DNA of 27,639 bases from Lachnospiraceae bacterium UBA3732 (GTDB lineage: Bacteria > Bacillota > Clostridia > Lachnospirales > Lachnospiraceae): assembly GCA_002372545.1 (NCBI GenBank), contig DFHD01000054.1:1056-28694 (forward strand), read 5' to 3'. A program made the position numbers and the translations under genes. A model generated the notes under the pieces. It ran no database searches. It had not been told where the DNA came from and saw only the letters and a program-made list of their open reading frames with translations. This document shows, in pieces, positions 16,523 through 24,217 of the stretch (position 1 is its first letter; the number at the start of each line of letters is the position of its first letter).

Positions 16523-17494
16523 CTATCTCGCTTTTTTTTCATATTCCTGTCTCTTTTTTATTTTCTTCCTGGCCATCACCTGTTCCCTCTTTTCCCTGAG
16601 CCTCCGGACGTCTGCCCGGTCGGCCGCATAGGTACGTTTCATCAGGAAAACATTGTCTGTGGAATTTCCTGCATTTTTCACCTTATACTGGCTGACCATG
16701 TACCCGTGCAGGAAGCATTTTCCCGCAGCCGTCAGGGAATTTCCACCTGTCTGGAACCAGGACACCCTGTCCCGGCACGGCTTGCCGCATTTTATGCAGT
16801 AGATGAGCGTGGTATTCTTATCCTCCACAGCCGCCTTCCGTGAAGCATATTCCGAACTGATCTCATCCAGAACACCTCCATGAAGATCATGGATCTCTTC
16901 ATCTCTTGTCTTCGGATGACGGTAAATATCGTACACATAATGATCGCCGAGCGAGGGAATCCCCGCCTTCATGACCCTGGCGGTATACCGGGCGTCGGAA
17001 ATGGCCGAATGGTAAGCCTCCTGCTCCGCCAGCCCCAGGTGCTCCACGGCCTTCTCCAGCTTGCAGATCTCATGATTCTCCGTATGGATGTCGGCATAGA
17101 TCTGCTGAACGTTATAATACCGGACCGGATAAGGCAGTCTTTCCATGTAATAAAAATCCATATTGTTCTGCAGGAAATACAGATCCGAGCTTCCCCAGGT
17201 ACAGAACTGGTAATCCTCTCCGCACCAGGTAAGGAAAGCTCTGCAGGCCTCCTTGAACCCGATCCCTTCCTTTTTCAAAACCTTTTCATCATAATTCAGC
17301 ATACCGCGTATCACTCTGTGAAGCTTCGGGTAGATATGCGGCGTGATCAGTGTATGGAACTCATCCAGGATCTCAAAGCTTTCGTCCAGCTTCACCGCTC
17401 CGATCTCGATGATCTCGAAGGGCATTCTGGGATGCTCCCCCGCGCTTCCCCTCGGACTCTGGTTCCACTCCAGATCAAATACGATATAATTCAT
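16523..17494 (-). CDS. DEDDh 3'-5' exonuclease with C-terminal zinc-ribbon-like and basic region
   Basis: A 323-residue exonuclease of the DnaQ/RNase T superfamily. Exo I is FDLEWN with D7 and E9, Exo II is WGSSDLYFLQNN with D104, and Exo III is YHSAISDARYTARV with H162 and D167, which gives the complete DEDDh set. After about residue 225 there is an extra region with CIKCGKPC (C233, C236, C240) and C260-x2-H263 spacing that resembles a zinc ribbon, then a strongly basic charged tail from about residue 287 that could bind nucleic acid. Opening MNYIVFDLEWNQ resembles KapD/ERI-type exonucleases of Firmicutes; whether it acts on RNA or DNA is not clear. The ATG at 17494 has GAGGA six bases upstream and an extended -10 promoter lies just before it. 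Confidence 0.85.
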   Translation of the reverse strand: MNYIVFDLEWNQSPRGSAGEHPRMPFEIIEIGAVKLDESFEILDEFHTLITPHIYPKLHRVIRGMLNYDEKVLKKEGIGFKEACRAFLTWCGEDYQFCTWGSSDLYFLQNNMDFYYMERLPYPVRYYNVQQIYADIHTENHEICKLEKAVEHLGLAEQEAYHSAISDARYTARVMKAGIPSLGDHYVYDIYRHPKTRDEEIHDLHGGVLDEISSEYASRKAAVEDKNTTLIYCIKCGKPCRDRVSWFQTGGNSLTAAGKCFLHGYMVSQYKVKNAGNSTDNVFLMKRTYAADRADVRRLREKREQVMARKKIKKRQEYEKKAR

Positions 17495-17552
17495 GCTGCA
17501 TCCTCTTCGTGCTGTAATGTAAATTCCAGTCAGTCAACCATCCCAAAAGTAT

Positions 17553-17581
17553 ATTATACCAAAAACCGGACAAAATGTCTC
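17553..17581 (-). promoter_or_regulatory. Predicted extended -10 promoter of the exonuclease gene
   Basis: On the minus strand a perfect -10 TATAAT (17553-17558), preceded by TGG (extended -10), lies 17 bp after GAGACA (17576-17581, 4 of 6 matches). The -35 lies 2 bp beyond the mnmG stop. This separates the exonuclease from the mnmE-mnmG transcript at least in part. Confidence 0.65.
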
Positions 17582-17583
17582 CC

Positions 17584-19620
17584 TTAATAGTGAAGATATA
17601 AGAGGAGCATGGTAATATCTGCCGGGGATACGCCCGATATCCGGGAGGCCTGCCCAATGGAGACGGGTCTGATCTCCTCCAGCTTCTGTCTTGCCTCCTT
17701 GCGGAGGTTCTTCACGGCGCCGTAATCAATATCCTCCGGTATCCGTTTTTCCTCTGCCCGAAGGGCATGGGCCACCTGCTGCTTCTGTCTTTCGATATAT
17801 CCCTCATATTTAACGGAGATATTGATCTGGTCTTCTATCTCCCTCAGCATCCAGGCGTCTTCCCGCTCCATGGCATGCACTCTTGCCCACTCCGGGCGCT
17901 CCGGGTCGATGGGCAGAAGGTCTTTGTACGTAAACTCCGGCCTTCTCAGAATCTCTGCCAGTGTTACGCCGGTAACGAGAGGCGAGCTGCCGTGCTCTGT
18001 CAGAAAGCTCTGGATCTCCTTTGACGCCCCCACCGGCGTATGCGAAAGGCGATGAAGCTCAGATTCGATCCGCTCTTTTTTCAGAAGGAACCTTCTGTAG
18101 CGGTCCTCCGGGATCAGCCCGATCTCATGCCCAAGCTCCGTGAGGCGCATGTCCGCGTTATCCTGCCGCAGAAGAAGCCGGTATTCCGCCCGGCTGGTCA
18201 TCATCCGGTAAGGCTCCCTGGTTTCCTTCGTCACGAGGTCGTCGATCAGAACACCGATATATGCATCGCTCCGGCGAAGAACCACAGGCGGCTTCCCCTG
18301 CAGAAGCCTCGCCGCATTGATCCCGGCCATAAGCCCCTGTCCGGCCGCCTCCTCATACCCGGAGCTGCCGTTCAGCTGGCCTGCGGAAAACAGTCCGGAC
18401 ACGGCCTTGAACTCCAGAGACGGATAAAGCTCTGTGGCAAAAATGCAGTCATATTCGATGGCGTAGGCATTCCGGACGATCTTCGCCTTTTCCAGTCCCG
18501 GCACGCTGTGAACCATACGGTACTGCACATCCTCGGGCAGGGAGGACGGCATTCCGTCCAGATACATTTCATCCGTGAACTCTCCCTCCGGCTCCACAAA
18601 AAGCTGGTGCCTGTCCTTGTCCGGGAACTTCATGATCTTATCCTCGATGGACGGGCAGTACCTTGGACCCACTCCCTCGATCACCCCGGAATAAAGGGGT
18701 GAGCGGTCAATATTCTCCCGGATGATCCGGTGGGTTTCTTCGTTGGTGTAGGTCAGCCAGCAGGAAATCTGTTCCCTTTCGATATCCTCCGGAGAGTTTT
18801 CAAAGGAAAAGGGCGTGATCTCTTCATCCCCCTTTTGTTCCTGCATAACGGAAAAATCTATGCTTTTCTTATCGATCCTTGGCGGCGTTCCGGTCTTGAA
18901 CCGGCGGATGCGGATGCCGGACTGCTCCATATTCCGGGAAAGTCCCACCGATCTGGCCAGCCCGTTGGGGCCGGAGTACTGGATCACATCTCCGTAAATA
19001 CAGCGGGCCTCCATATATACGCCGGTGCAGAGCACCACCGCCCTGCCGTGATAGATTGCGCCGGACGCTGTGCGTACTCCTGTTACGCGCAGCTTCTTAT
19101 TCTTTTTTTCCGTTTCGTCAGCTGTTCCGGCCCCTTCTCCAGCCAGCGGGGAAGGATTTCCTCCCGATATTCCGCCGGTCAGGGCGTCCGATATTCCGGG
19201 AGCCTCATGCTCTGCGGATACTTCCTCCAGGAGCAGCTCCGTCACCTCCGCCTGCCGGAGAGTCAGCTTCTCCTCCCGCTGAAGAGTCCTCCGCATCTCC
19301 TTCGTATATTCTCCCTTATCTGCCTGCGCGCGGAGAGAATGCACCGCCGGTCCCTTGGAGCGGTTCAGCATCTTGGACTGAATATAGGTCTTATCGATAT
19401 TCCGTCCCATTTCTCCGCCCAGGGCGTCGATTTCCCGGACAATATGTCCCTTAGAGCTTCCGCCGATATTGGGATTGCAGGGCATCAGCGCCACACAGTC
19501 CATACTGATGGTAAAGAGTATGGTCTCCAGCCCCATCCTGGCCGCAGCCAGTGCCGCTTCGCATCCCGCATGACCCGCGCCTACCACTATGATATCGTAT
19601 GTTTCTTCTACGTAAGACAC
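17584..19620 (-). CDS. mnmG: tRNA uridine-5-carboxymethylaminomethyl modification enzyme MnmG
   Basis: MnmG is the FAD-dependent partner of MnmE; together they modify U34 of several tRNAs. The product begins MSYVEETYDIIVVGAGHAGCEAA with the FAD dinucleotide-binding loop, followed by CNPNIGGSSKGHIVREIDALGGEMG and the C-terminal tRNA-binding helical domain, including the TSRAEYRLLLRQDNAD segment. At 678 residues it is about 50 longer than usual. An Ala/Gly/Glu-rich insertion (about residues 134-178, containing GGISGGNPSPLAGEGAG) lies in the second domain between TELLLEE and RVTGVRTASG. I choose the GTG at 19620, with GGAGG eleven bases upstream and an N-terminus like its homologues. A TTG eight codons earlier (19644) is the alternative but lacks a ribosome site. 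It follows mnmE by 81 bp, likely the same transcript. Confidence 0.95.
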   Translation of the reverse strand: MSYVEETYDIIVVGAGHAGCEAALAAARMGLETILFTISMDCVALMPCNPNIGGSSKGHIVREIDALGGEMGRNIDKTYIQSKMLNRSKGPAVHSLRAQADKGEYTKEMRRTLQREEKLTLRQAEVTELLLEEVSAEHEAPGISDALTGGISGGNPSPLAGEGAGTADETEKKNKKLRVTGVRTASGAIYHGRAVVLCTGVYMEARCIYGDVIQYSGPNGLARSVGLSRNMEQSGIRIRRFKTGTPPRIDKKSIDFSVMQEQKGDEEITPFSFENSPEDIEREQISCWLTYTNEETHRIIRENIDRSPLYSGVIEGVGPRYCPSIEDKIMKFPDKDRHQLFVEPEGEFTDEMYLDGMPSSLPEDVQYRMVHSVPGLEKAKIVRNAYAIEYDCIFATELYPSLEFKAVSGLFSAGQLNGSSGYEEAAGQGLMAGINAARLLQGKPPVVLRRSDAYIGVLIDDLVTKETREPYRMMTSRAEYRLLLRQDNADMRLTELGHEIGLIPEDRYRRFLLKKERIESELHRLSHTPVGASKEIQSFLTEHGSSPLVTGVTLAEILRRPEFTYKDLLPIDPERPEWARVHAMEREDAWMLREIEDQINISVKYEGYIERQKQQVAHALRAEEKRIPEDIDYGAVKNLRKEARQKLEEIRPVSIGQASRISGVSPADITMLLLYLHY

Positions 19621-19701
19621 TCCTTTTGTGCCCTCCTGCTTCAAAATAGTCCAAAAAGCCGAAAATGATCCGGGTCCCGATACTGCCGGTTTCCCTGTCC
19701 T

Positions 19702-21327
19702 TTATTTTCCCATACAGAATTCCGCGAAGATCTTATCCGCCAGATCATCCTCCAGCGTTTCTCCCGTGATCCTTCCCAGTGACTGATAAGCGTCCATCAG
19801 GTCAATGGTGAGAAAATCCTCCGGCAGACCTTCTTCGATCCCTTTCATCACCCGCTCCAGTGCATCCATGGTGCGGAGCAGTGCCTCCTTATGCCTGACC
19901 GATGTGATCATAGGCTCCCGGCTTCCGGAAAAGCCCTCCCTGAGGAACCGCTCCTCCACCTTTTTTCGAAGGGGCTCCAGACCCGTTCCTTCTCTGGCGG
20001 AGATTTCCAGAATCTCCGGAAGCCGGATTCCCTGCGGACTTTCCGCTGCTTTATCTGCGCTTTCTATATTTCCGTCTGTACTTTCCGCATCCCAGGCTGA
20101 GCTTTCCGTATTCTCAAGCAGGGTTTTCAGCTCTTCTGCCATCTCCTCCCTGCCCCGGGCATCCGGGACATCCTCCTTATTCAGAAGGATGATGGTTTTT
20201 TCCATACCGGCTCTTCTTACCAGCCCGGCCTCCTCCGGCAGGAGCTGTCTGGAGGCATCCAGTACCAGGAGCACCAGCTCCGCCTCCTCCATGCTGGAAT
20301 AGGAACGGAGGATTCCTGCCTCCTCTGCCCGGCTGTCGGTTTTACGGATGCCGGCAGTATCCGTCAGTCTGAGAGTCAGGTTTCCCAGACGGATCGTCTC
20401 TGTCAGCGTATCCCTGGTGGTTCCCTCCTCCGGCGTAACGATTGCCCTGTCCGTTCCCAGGAGCGCGTTCATCAGCGAAGATTTTCCCACATTGGGGAGT
20501 CCTGCTATCACTGTCGGTATGCCATCCCTGAGGCGTATGCCCTCGCTGCTCCGCCGCAGCATCCCGGCCAGCTCCGTCAAAAGCTGCCGAAGGATCCCGG
20601 CCAGTTCCTCCGGATAACCGGTCAGATCATAATGCTCCGGGTCATCCAGCGCTGATTCGATCCTTGCCGTCTCGGTGAGGAGCTTATCCCGCATTTCCGT
20701 GACCCGCTTTCGAAGCAGGCCGCCCAGCTGGTCCTGTGACGCCCTGTAAAATACATCGTTTTCCGCCCGGATCACATCCATTACCGCCTCTGCCTGGCTC
20801 ATATCGATCCGGCCGCCCAGAAAGGCGCGCCTGGTAAATTCACCCGGCTCCGCAAGCCTGGCTCCCTTTTCCACCAGAAGCCCCAATACGCCGGATAGGC
20901 CAAAGGCGCCTCCATGGCACTGAAATTCCACCGTATCCTCTGTGGTATAGGTATGCGGCGCCCGCATGACCAGCATCACGGTCTCATCCAGAACCTCTTC
21001 CTTCTCTTCTGTGTCTCCCCGCATTCTTCCCGGCTCCGCAGTACTTTCTCCTGCTTCCTTCTCTGCAGGGTTTTCCCCTGCTTCCTTCTCTGCAAGACTT
21101 TCCCCGGCCGCTTCGCCTTCGCCGTCATTCTGCGCAGGCCTTACGATCCTGCCGAAGGCCGCCGTATAGGATTCCATTTCCGAAGGCCGCTTCCTGCCCC
21201 GGAACACCTGACCGGCAATAGAAAAAGCATCCGGCCCGCTGAGCCGGATGATGCCGATCGCGCCATCCCCCATTCCCGTGGCAATAGCGCAGATCGTGTC
21301 TTCTGTTTTATTTCTCATATCCTGCAT
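19702..21327 (-). CDS. mnmE: tRNA modification GTPase MnmE with two low-complexity insertions
   Basis: MnmE is the GTPase and formyl-THF-binding half of the MnmEG complex. The GTPase motifs are GLPNVGKSS (about 276-284), EGTTRDT (301-307), DTAGIR (323-328) and NKED (383-386). The protein ends FCMGK, a variant of the C-x-G-K tail with the conserved cysteine at 538. The length of 541 exceeds the usual 450-460 because of two insertions. One at about 66-110 in the N-terminal domain contains a nine-residue repeat (AEKEAGEN/AEKEAGES) encoded by two 27-bp units at 21044-21097. The other, at about 404-433 between G4 and the G5-like ISAREG, is Glu/Ser/Ala-rich. The ATG at 21327 has GGAGA seven bases upstream. 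It is the first gene of the mnmE-mnmG pair; no convincing promoter was found. Confidence 0.95.
   Translation of the reverse strand: MQDMRNKTEDTICAIATGMGDGAIGIIRLSGPDAFSIAGQVFRGRKRPSEMESYTAAFGRIVRPAQNDGEGEAAGESLAEKEAGENPAEKEAGESTAEPGRMRGDTEEKEEVLDETVMLVMRAPHTYTTEDTVEFQCHGGAFGLSGVLGLLVEKGARLAEPGEFTRRAFLGGRIDMSQAEAVMDVIRAENDVFYRASQDQLGGLLRKRVTEMRDKLLTETARIESALDDPEHYDLTGYPEELAGILRQLLTELAGMLRRSSEGIRLRDGIPTVIAGLPNVGKSSLMNALLGTDRAIVTPEEGTTRDTLTETIRLGNLTLRLTDTAGIRKTDSRAEEAGILRSYSSMEEAELVLLVLDASRQLLPEEAGLVRRAGMEKTIILLNKEDVPDARGREEMAEELKTLLENTESSAWDAESTDGNIESADKAAESPQGIRLPEILEISAREGTGLEPLRKKVEERFLREGFSGSREPMITSVRHKEALLRTMDALERVMKGIEEGLPEDFLTIDLMDAYQSLGRITGETLEDDLADKIFAEFCMGK
21044..21097. repeat. 27-bp tandem repeat inside mnmE
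   Basis: Two consecutive 27-bp units (21044-21070 and 21071-21097) share the core ctgcttccttctctgca and keep the reading frame, encoding an acidic nonapeptide twice. A diverged partial third unit follows. They form much of the N-terminal insertion of MnmE. Confidence 0.85.
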
Positions 21328-21360
21328 GTTTCTGTCTCCGGTCCTGTCTCTTCGGCCAAA

Positions 21361-21381
21361 GGAGCGTGCAAAGCACGCTCC
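21361..21381. terminator. Hairpin between the surface-protein gene and mnmE
   Basis: A perfect 9-bp stem GGAGCGTGC/GCACGCTCC with a 3-nt loop. On the minus strand it is followed by TTTGG and on the plus strand by CGTTTTATTT. It lies about 115 bp after the surface-protein stop and about 35 bp before the mnmE start. Probable terminator of the upstream operon, but the minus-strand U-tract is poor. Confidence 0.5.
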
Positions 21382-21396
21382 CGTTTTATTTCATGT

Positions 21397-21452
21397 GCGC
21401 CGCCGGGCAGGATTTCCACCTGCTTCCTGCAGTGGCGCCCCCCGCCCGGGGC
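21397..21452. other. Structured non-coding segment with two further hairpins
   Basis: GCGCC (21397-21401) pairs with GGCGC (21434-21438), enclosing GCAGGA (21407-21412) paired with TCCTGC (21425-21430). GCCCC/GGGGC (21437-21441 with 21448-21452) forms a third stem. An alternative inner stem GCAGG/CCTGC (21407-21411 with 21419-21423) has a 7-nt loop. No known RNA family was recognised. Function unknown; it may be part of a complex terminator or an mnmE leader. Confidence 0.4.
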
Positions 21453-21496
21453 AATTTGCTGTGTAAAGTATGCCGGACTTTCTTCCGCCCATACCC

Positions 21497-24217
21497 TTAC
21501 CCGCGGTTCTTCAGCTGCTCCTTCCGCCTCTGCAGCCTGCCCATCACAACAACAATGGCAGCTCCTTCCAGAGCAAAGATCATGATCAGTACCATTGTCA
21601 TCGGATCCATGGCATCGCCTGTTTTCGCGCTCTTATCCTTACGCGCGCTGTTATTTTGGCTGTCAGATCCGTTCTTGCTGCCGGACTTATCATCCGTACC
21701 GCTGTTCTTCTTGCTGCCGGACTTATCATCCGCACTGCTGTTCTTATCGCTGTCCGGATCCGTCCTTTTTGCATCCAGATAAGTGATCGCATAAAGAGAG
21801 AAGCGGTCAGAGGAACTGGTAAGGGTTCCCTTTTCCCCTTCTACTGTACAGGAAAGCGCACCTGCCTCCCCCTTGTGGAGCATGATCAGGGAATACTTCC
21901 TTGTCACATTTTCGTCGGTATTCAGAATTTCCTCCGGAATCGTGAAAGTAAACGAAATGGGAATCTCCACCTCTTCGACCTTCACTGCATCCCTTCCGGT
22001 GATCTTCTTAAACAGGTTGATCTCATAGTACTTTCCGATCGTGTCATTTCCGGCAGCCGACCTGATCTTTTCCGCATCCTCGGATGACGGATCCGCACCG
22101 CTGATCTCCATGTAAAACTCGATCTCGGCGCCATCGGAAAGAAGCTGCCGGTCCTCATCGGTAAGAAGACCATCCACAAGCTCCTCCGGCTTGTTATCTA
22201 CCGTTACTGTTCCTGCATCCTCACTTACTGCCAGCCTGAAGGTCGCGCCGCCCGGCAGCTTATTGACAGTAAGAGTACCTTCCTCAAAGGTGATCTCATA
22301 ATTATCCGCCTCGAGTCCGGCCGGAAGGATATGATAGCTTCCCGCCGGTCTGAGAGCCGCGTAGGGCTCTCCCTGATCATCGGCAACAGTGAATGTCAGT
22401 TCACCCTTCAGCACAGCCTCCGTATCATTTCCGAGAAATCCGTCATAAGCTACACTGTTTTTTCCGCAGTCCTCTCCGTAGCTGATCTCCTGATCTTCTG
22501 CCTTAATGGTGAGCGGAGCCTTATTGATCTTCCAGTCATGGCTTACGGTTTCTTCCGCATCGTCAAGCTCATAATTATCCGCCGCCGCTCCAGCGAGTGA
22601 TACGACCTTCGCCGTATAGCTTCCGGCATCCGTTTTCGTGTTATCCTCATATTCAAGGATCAGCTGATCTCCGGCCTCCGCGTTGCTGACAGCGGCTTCC
22701 GTCATTTTATCCGTCCCGTCATAATCAAATGTGTCGCCGTTCCAGATGAACTTCACCTTTCTTCTTGTGATCTCAAAATCAGCTGTACACTCGGCCAAGC
22801 CATATTCTTCCGTATCACTTACGATCGCTTTTACCGTATACTGGCCGGCAGCCGAGGGAATATCCTCTGTATAAGTGGAATCCTCCGCGTTCTTTTCCTT
22901 ATAGACAAAGCTTACGTCGCCGTTTCCTGTGTTTCCTGTAACCTCCGGTGAATTCTCCTGCGCGTCATATTCGCCGTAAGCCCATCCTGTGATCGATACA
23001 GAAGGATCGATTGCCTTCAGAAGCGCTGCCTCTCCGTTTTTGGTGGAGCATACCTCATAATCCGGATTCAGACTGGTAAACATATCCGCAGGATCTGCGG
23101 TATTCCCTGCGCCGTAACCGGATGTAAATACTCCATACGATGCCGTGATCGAAGAACCCTGCACCGTGAAGACCATAACGCCCGGCTTTCCGGGCAGCTG
23201 CAGCTGCCCGGGAACAGTGATCTTTTTTCCTTTTTTTACATAGATCTCACCGATCTCGCCCCCGTACAGGTTCAGCCCTCCTCCTTCGACGAGGATATCT
23301 CCATGTCCCTCGTTATTTCCTGTTATCGTTCCTCCGTATATATTGGATGTTCCACCCATGGCATATACGCCGGCCTGCCATGCACCATCTTCCGCAAAAT
23401 CTATGCCGCCGGTTATCGTGCCGCCGTACATATTAAAGGTTCCGTTATTCCGGACGCCATACTTTTCTCCATACAGCGTGCCGCCGTACATATTCAATAC
23501 ACAATTCGAATAAACATAGATCGTACCGTCTTTCCCGCGGGAGTCATCCCGACGGTCATTTACGATCCTTCCCGTCCCCTGGCAGTCATACAGATTCAGA
23601 GTCCCCCCATGTACATACATGCAGGTCGTCTGTTCCGTAATCGAATGTCCGTTCAGGCAGATGCTGATGTCAGCGTCTACACTATAGCCCTCAGGAAGGA
23701 TCACATCTTCGGTAAGATAATATGCGCCGCTCTGAACCGGAAGCGAATTCGCGGCTGTCTTTTCCGGTTTATTATATTGCGCTTCAGCCTGCGCATCGGT
23801 CCAGGCAGTAAAGGTAATACCGTCATGGCTGTGCTCCCCGTCTCCGTAAAGCTCCTGTTCCTCTTCCGGAGTTACGGCAGGAGCAGGCTCTGCATCCGTA
23901 TGCGTCCCGGCCATATCCGAACCGCTGATTTCTGCCGCTGTTTCAATATCGGCCTTCTTCTCCTGAGCAGCCGGCTTTTTTTCCTCAGCCGCTGCAGAAG
24001 AAGCCTGCTTTTCTTCCTCAGCCGCTGCGAAAGAAGCCTGCTTTTCTTCCTCAGCCGGAGCGGAAGAAGCCGGATCAGGTGCATCCGCGGAATACGCAGC
24101 GTCCGTGGGCGTAGCCGTACCTGTCACCGCATATACGTTTACGTTGAACACGGAAAAGAAAATGATCATCGCTGTCAGAAATGCAGTGATCCTTACTGTG
24201 TTTTTTACTTTTTTCAC
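21497..24217 (-). CDS. Secreted wall-anchored protein with beta-helix-like and MBG-type domains
   Basis: A 906-residue exported protein. A signal peptide (1-30, MKKVKNTVRI then a hydrophobic core ending VNVYA) is followed by a Glu/Ala-rich low-complexity region (about 31-125) containing an 11-residue repeat. Residues about 150-345 hold beta-helix-like rungs with repeated LNMYGGT/FNMYGGT/SNIYGGT/LNLYGGE. Ig/YDG-like and MBG-type repeats occupy about 400-653, including PLTIKAEDQEISYG and DNYEITFEEGTLTV. A further beta domain reaches 815. A Ser/Asp/Lys linker leads to AKTGD (864-868), a hydrophobic helix (873-893) and RRKEQLKNRG, a sortase-type signal of the KTGD variety. It starts at GTG (24217) overlapping the upstream stop as GTGA, with AGGAGG nine bases before. 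Probably an adhesin or cell-surface structural protein; no catalytic motif seen. Confidence 0.88.
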   Translation of the reverse strand: MKKVKNTVRITAFLTAMIIFFSVFNVNVYAVTGTATPTDAAYSADAPDPASSAPAEEEKQASFAAAEEEKQASSAAAEEKKPAAQEKKADIETAAEISGSDMAGTHTDAEPAPAVTPEEEQELYGDGEHSHDGITFTAWTDAQAEAQYNKPEKTAANSLPVQSGAYYLTEDVILPEGYSVDADISICLNGHSITEQTTCMYVHGGTLNLYDCQGTGRIVNDRRDDSRGKDGTIYVYSNCVLNMYGGTLYGEKYGVRNNGTFNMYGGTITGGIDFAEDGAWQAGVYAMGGTSNIYGGTITGNNEGHGDILVEGGGLNLYGGEIGEIYVKKGKKITVPGQLQLPGKPGVMVFTVQGSSITASYGVFTSGYGAGNTADPADMFTSLNPDYEVCSTKNGEAALLKAIDPSVSITGWAYGEYDAQENSPEVTGNTGNGDVSFVYKEKNAEDSTYTEDIPSAAGQYTVKAIVSDTEEYGLAECTADFEITRRKVKFIWNGDTFDYDGTDKMTEAAVSNAEAGDQLILEYEDNTKTDAGSYTAKVVSLAGAAADNYELDDAEETVSHDWKINKAPLTIKAEDQEISYGEDCGKNSVAYDGFLGNDTEAVLKGELTFTVADDQGEPYAALRPAGSYHILPAGLEADNYEITFEEGTLTVNKLPGGATFRLAVSEDAGTVTVDNKPEELVDGLLTDEDRQLLSDGAEIEFYMEISGADPSSEDAEKIRSAAGNDTIGKYYEINLFKKITGRDAVKVEEVEIPISFTFTIPEEILNTDENVTRKYSLIMLHKGEAGALSCTVEGEKGTLTSSSDRFSLYAITYLDAKRTDPDSDKNSSADDKSGSKKNSGTDDKSGSKNGSDSQNNSARKDKSAKTGDAMDPMTMVLIMIFALEGAAIVVVMGRLQRRKEQLKNRG
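21672..21743. repeat. 36-bp tandem repeat in the wall-spanning linker
   Basis: Two adjacent 36-bp units (21672-21707, 21708-21743) differ at a few positions and encode the twelve-residue NSGTDDKSGSKK-like repeat in the Ser/Asp/Lys linker just before the sorting signal. Unit number would set linker length through the wall. Confidence 0.85.
23970..24068. repeat. 33-bp tandem repeat (three copies) in the surface-protein N-terminus
   Basis: Three consecutive 33-bp units (23970-24002, 24003-24035, 24036-24068) share cttcctcagcc and gaagaa blocks and encode the eleven-residue repeat AAEEEKQASFA three times with small changes, just after the signal peptide. Confidence 0.9.

Noticed and set aside
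21397..21452. tRNA gene suggested by a T-arm-like stem-loop
   Set aside because: The loop lacks the TTC of a T-loop, and no matching acceptor, D-arm or anticodon arm can be built around it.
21466..21489. Resemblance of GGAAGAAAGTCC (minus strand) to the conserved RNase P RNA core
   Set aside because: The region is far too short and the remaining conserved RNase P elements are absent.
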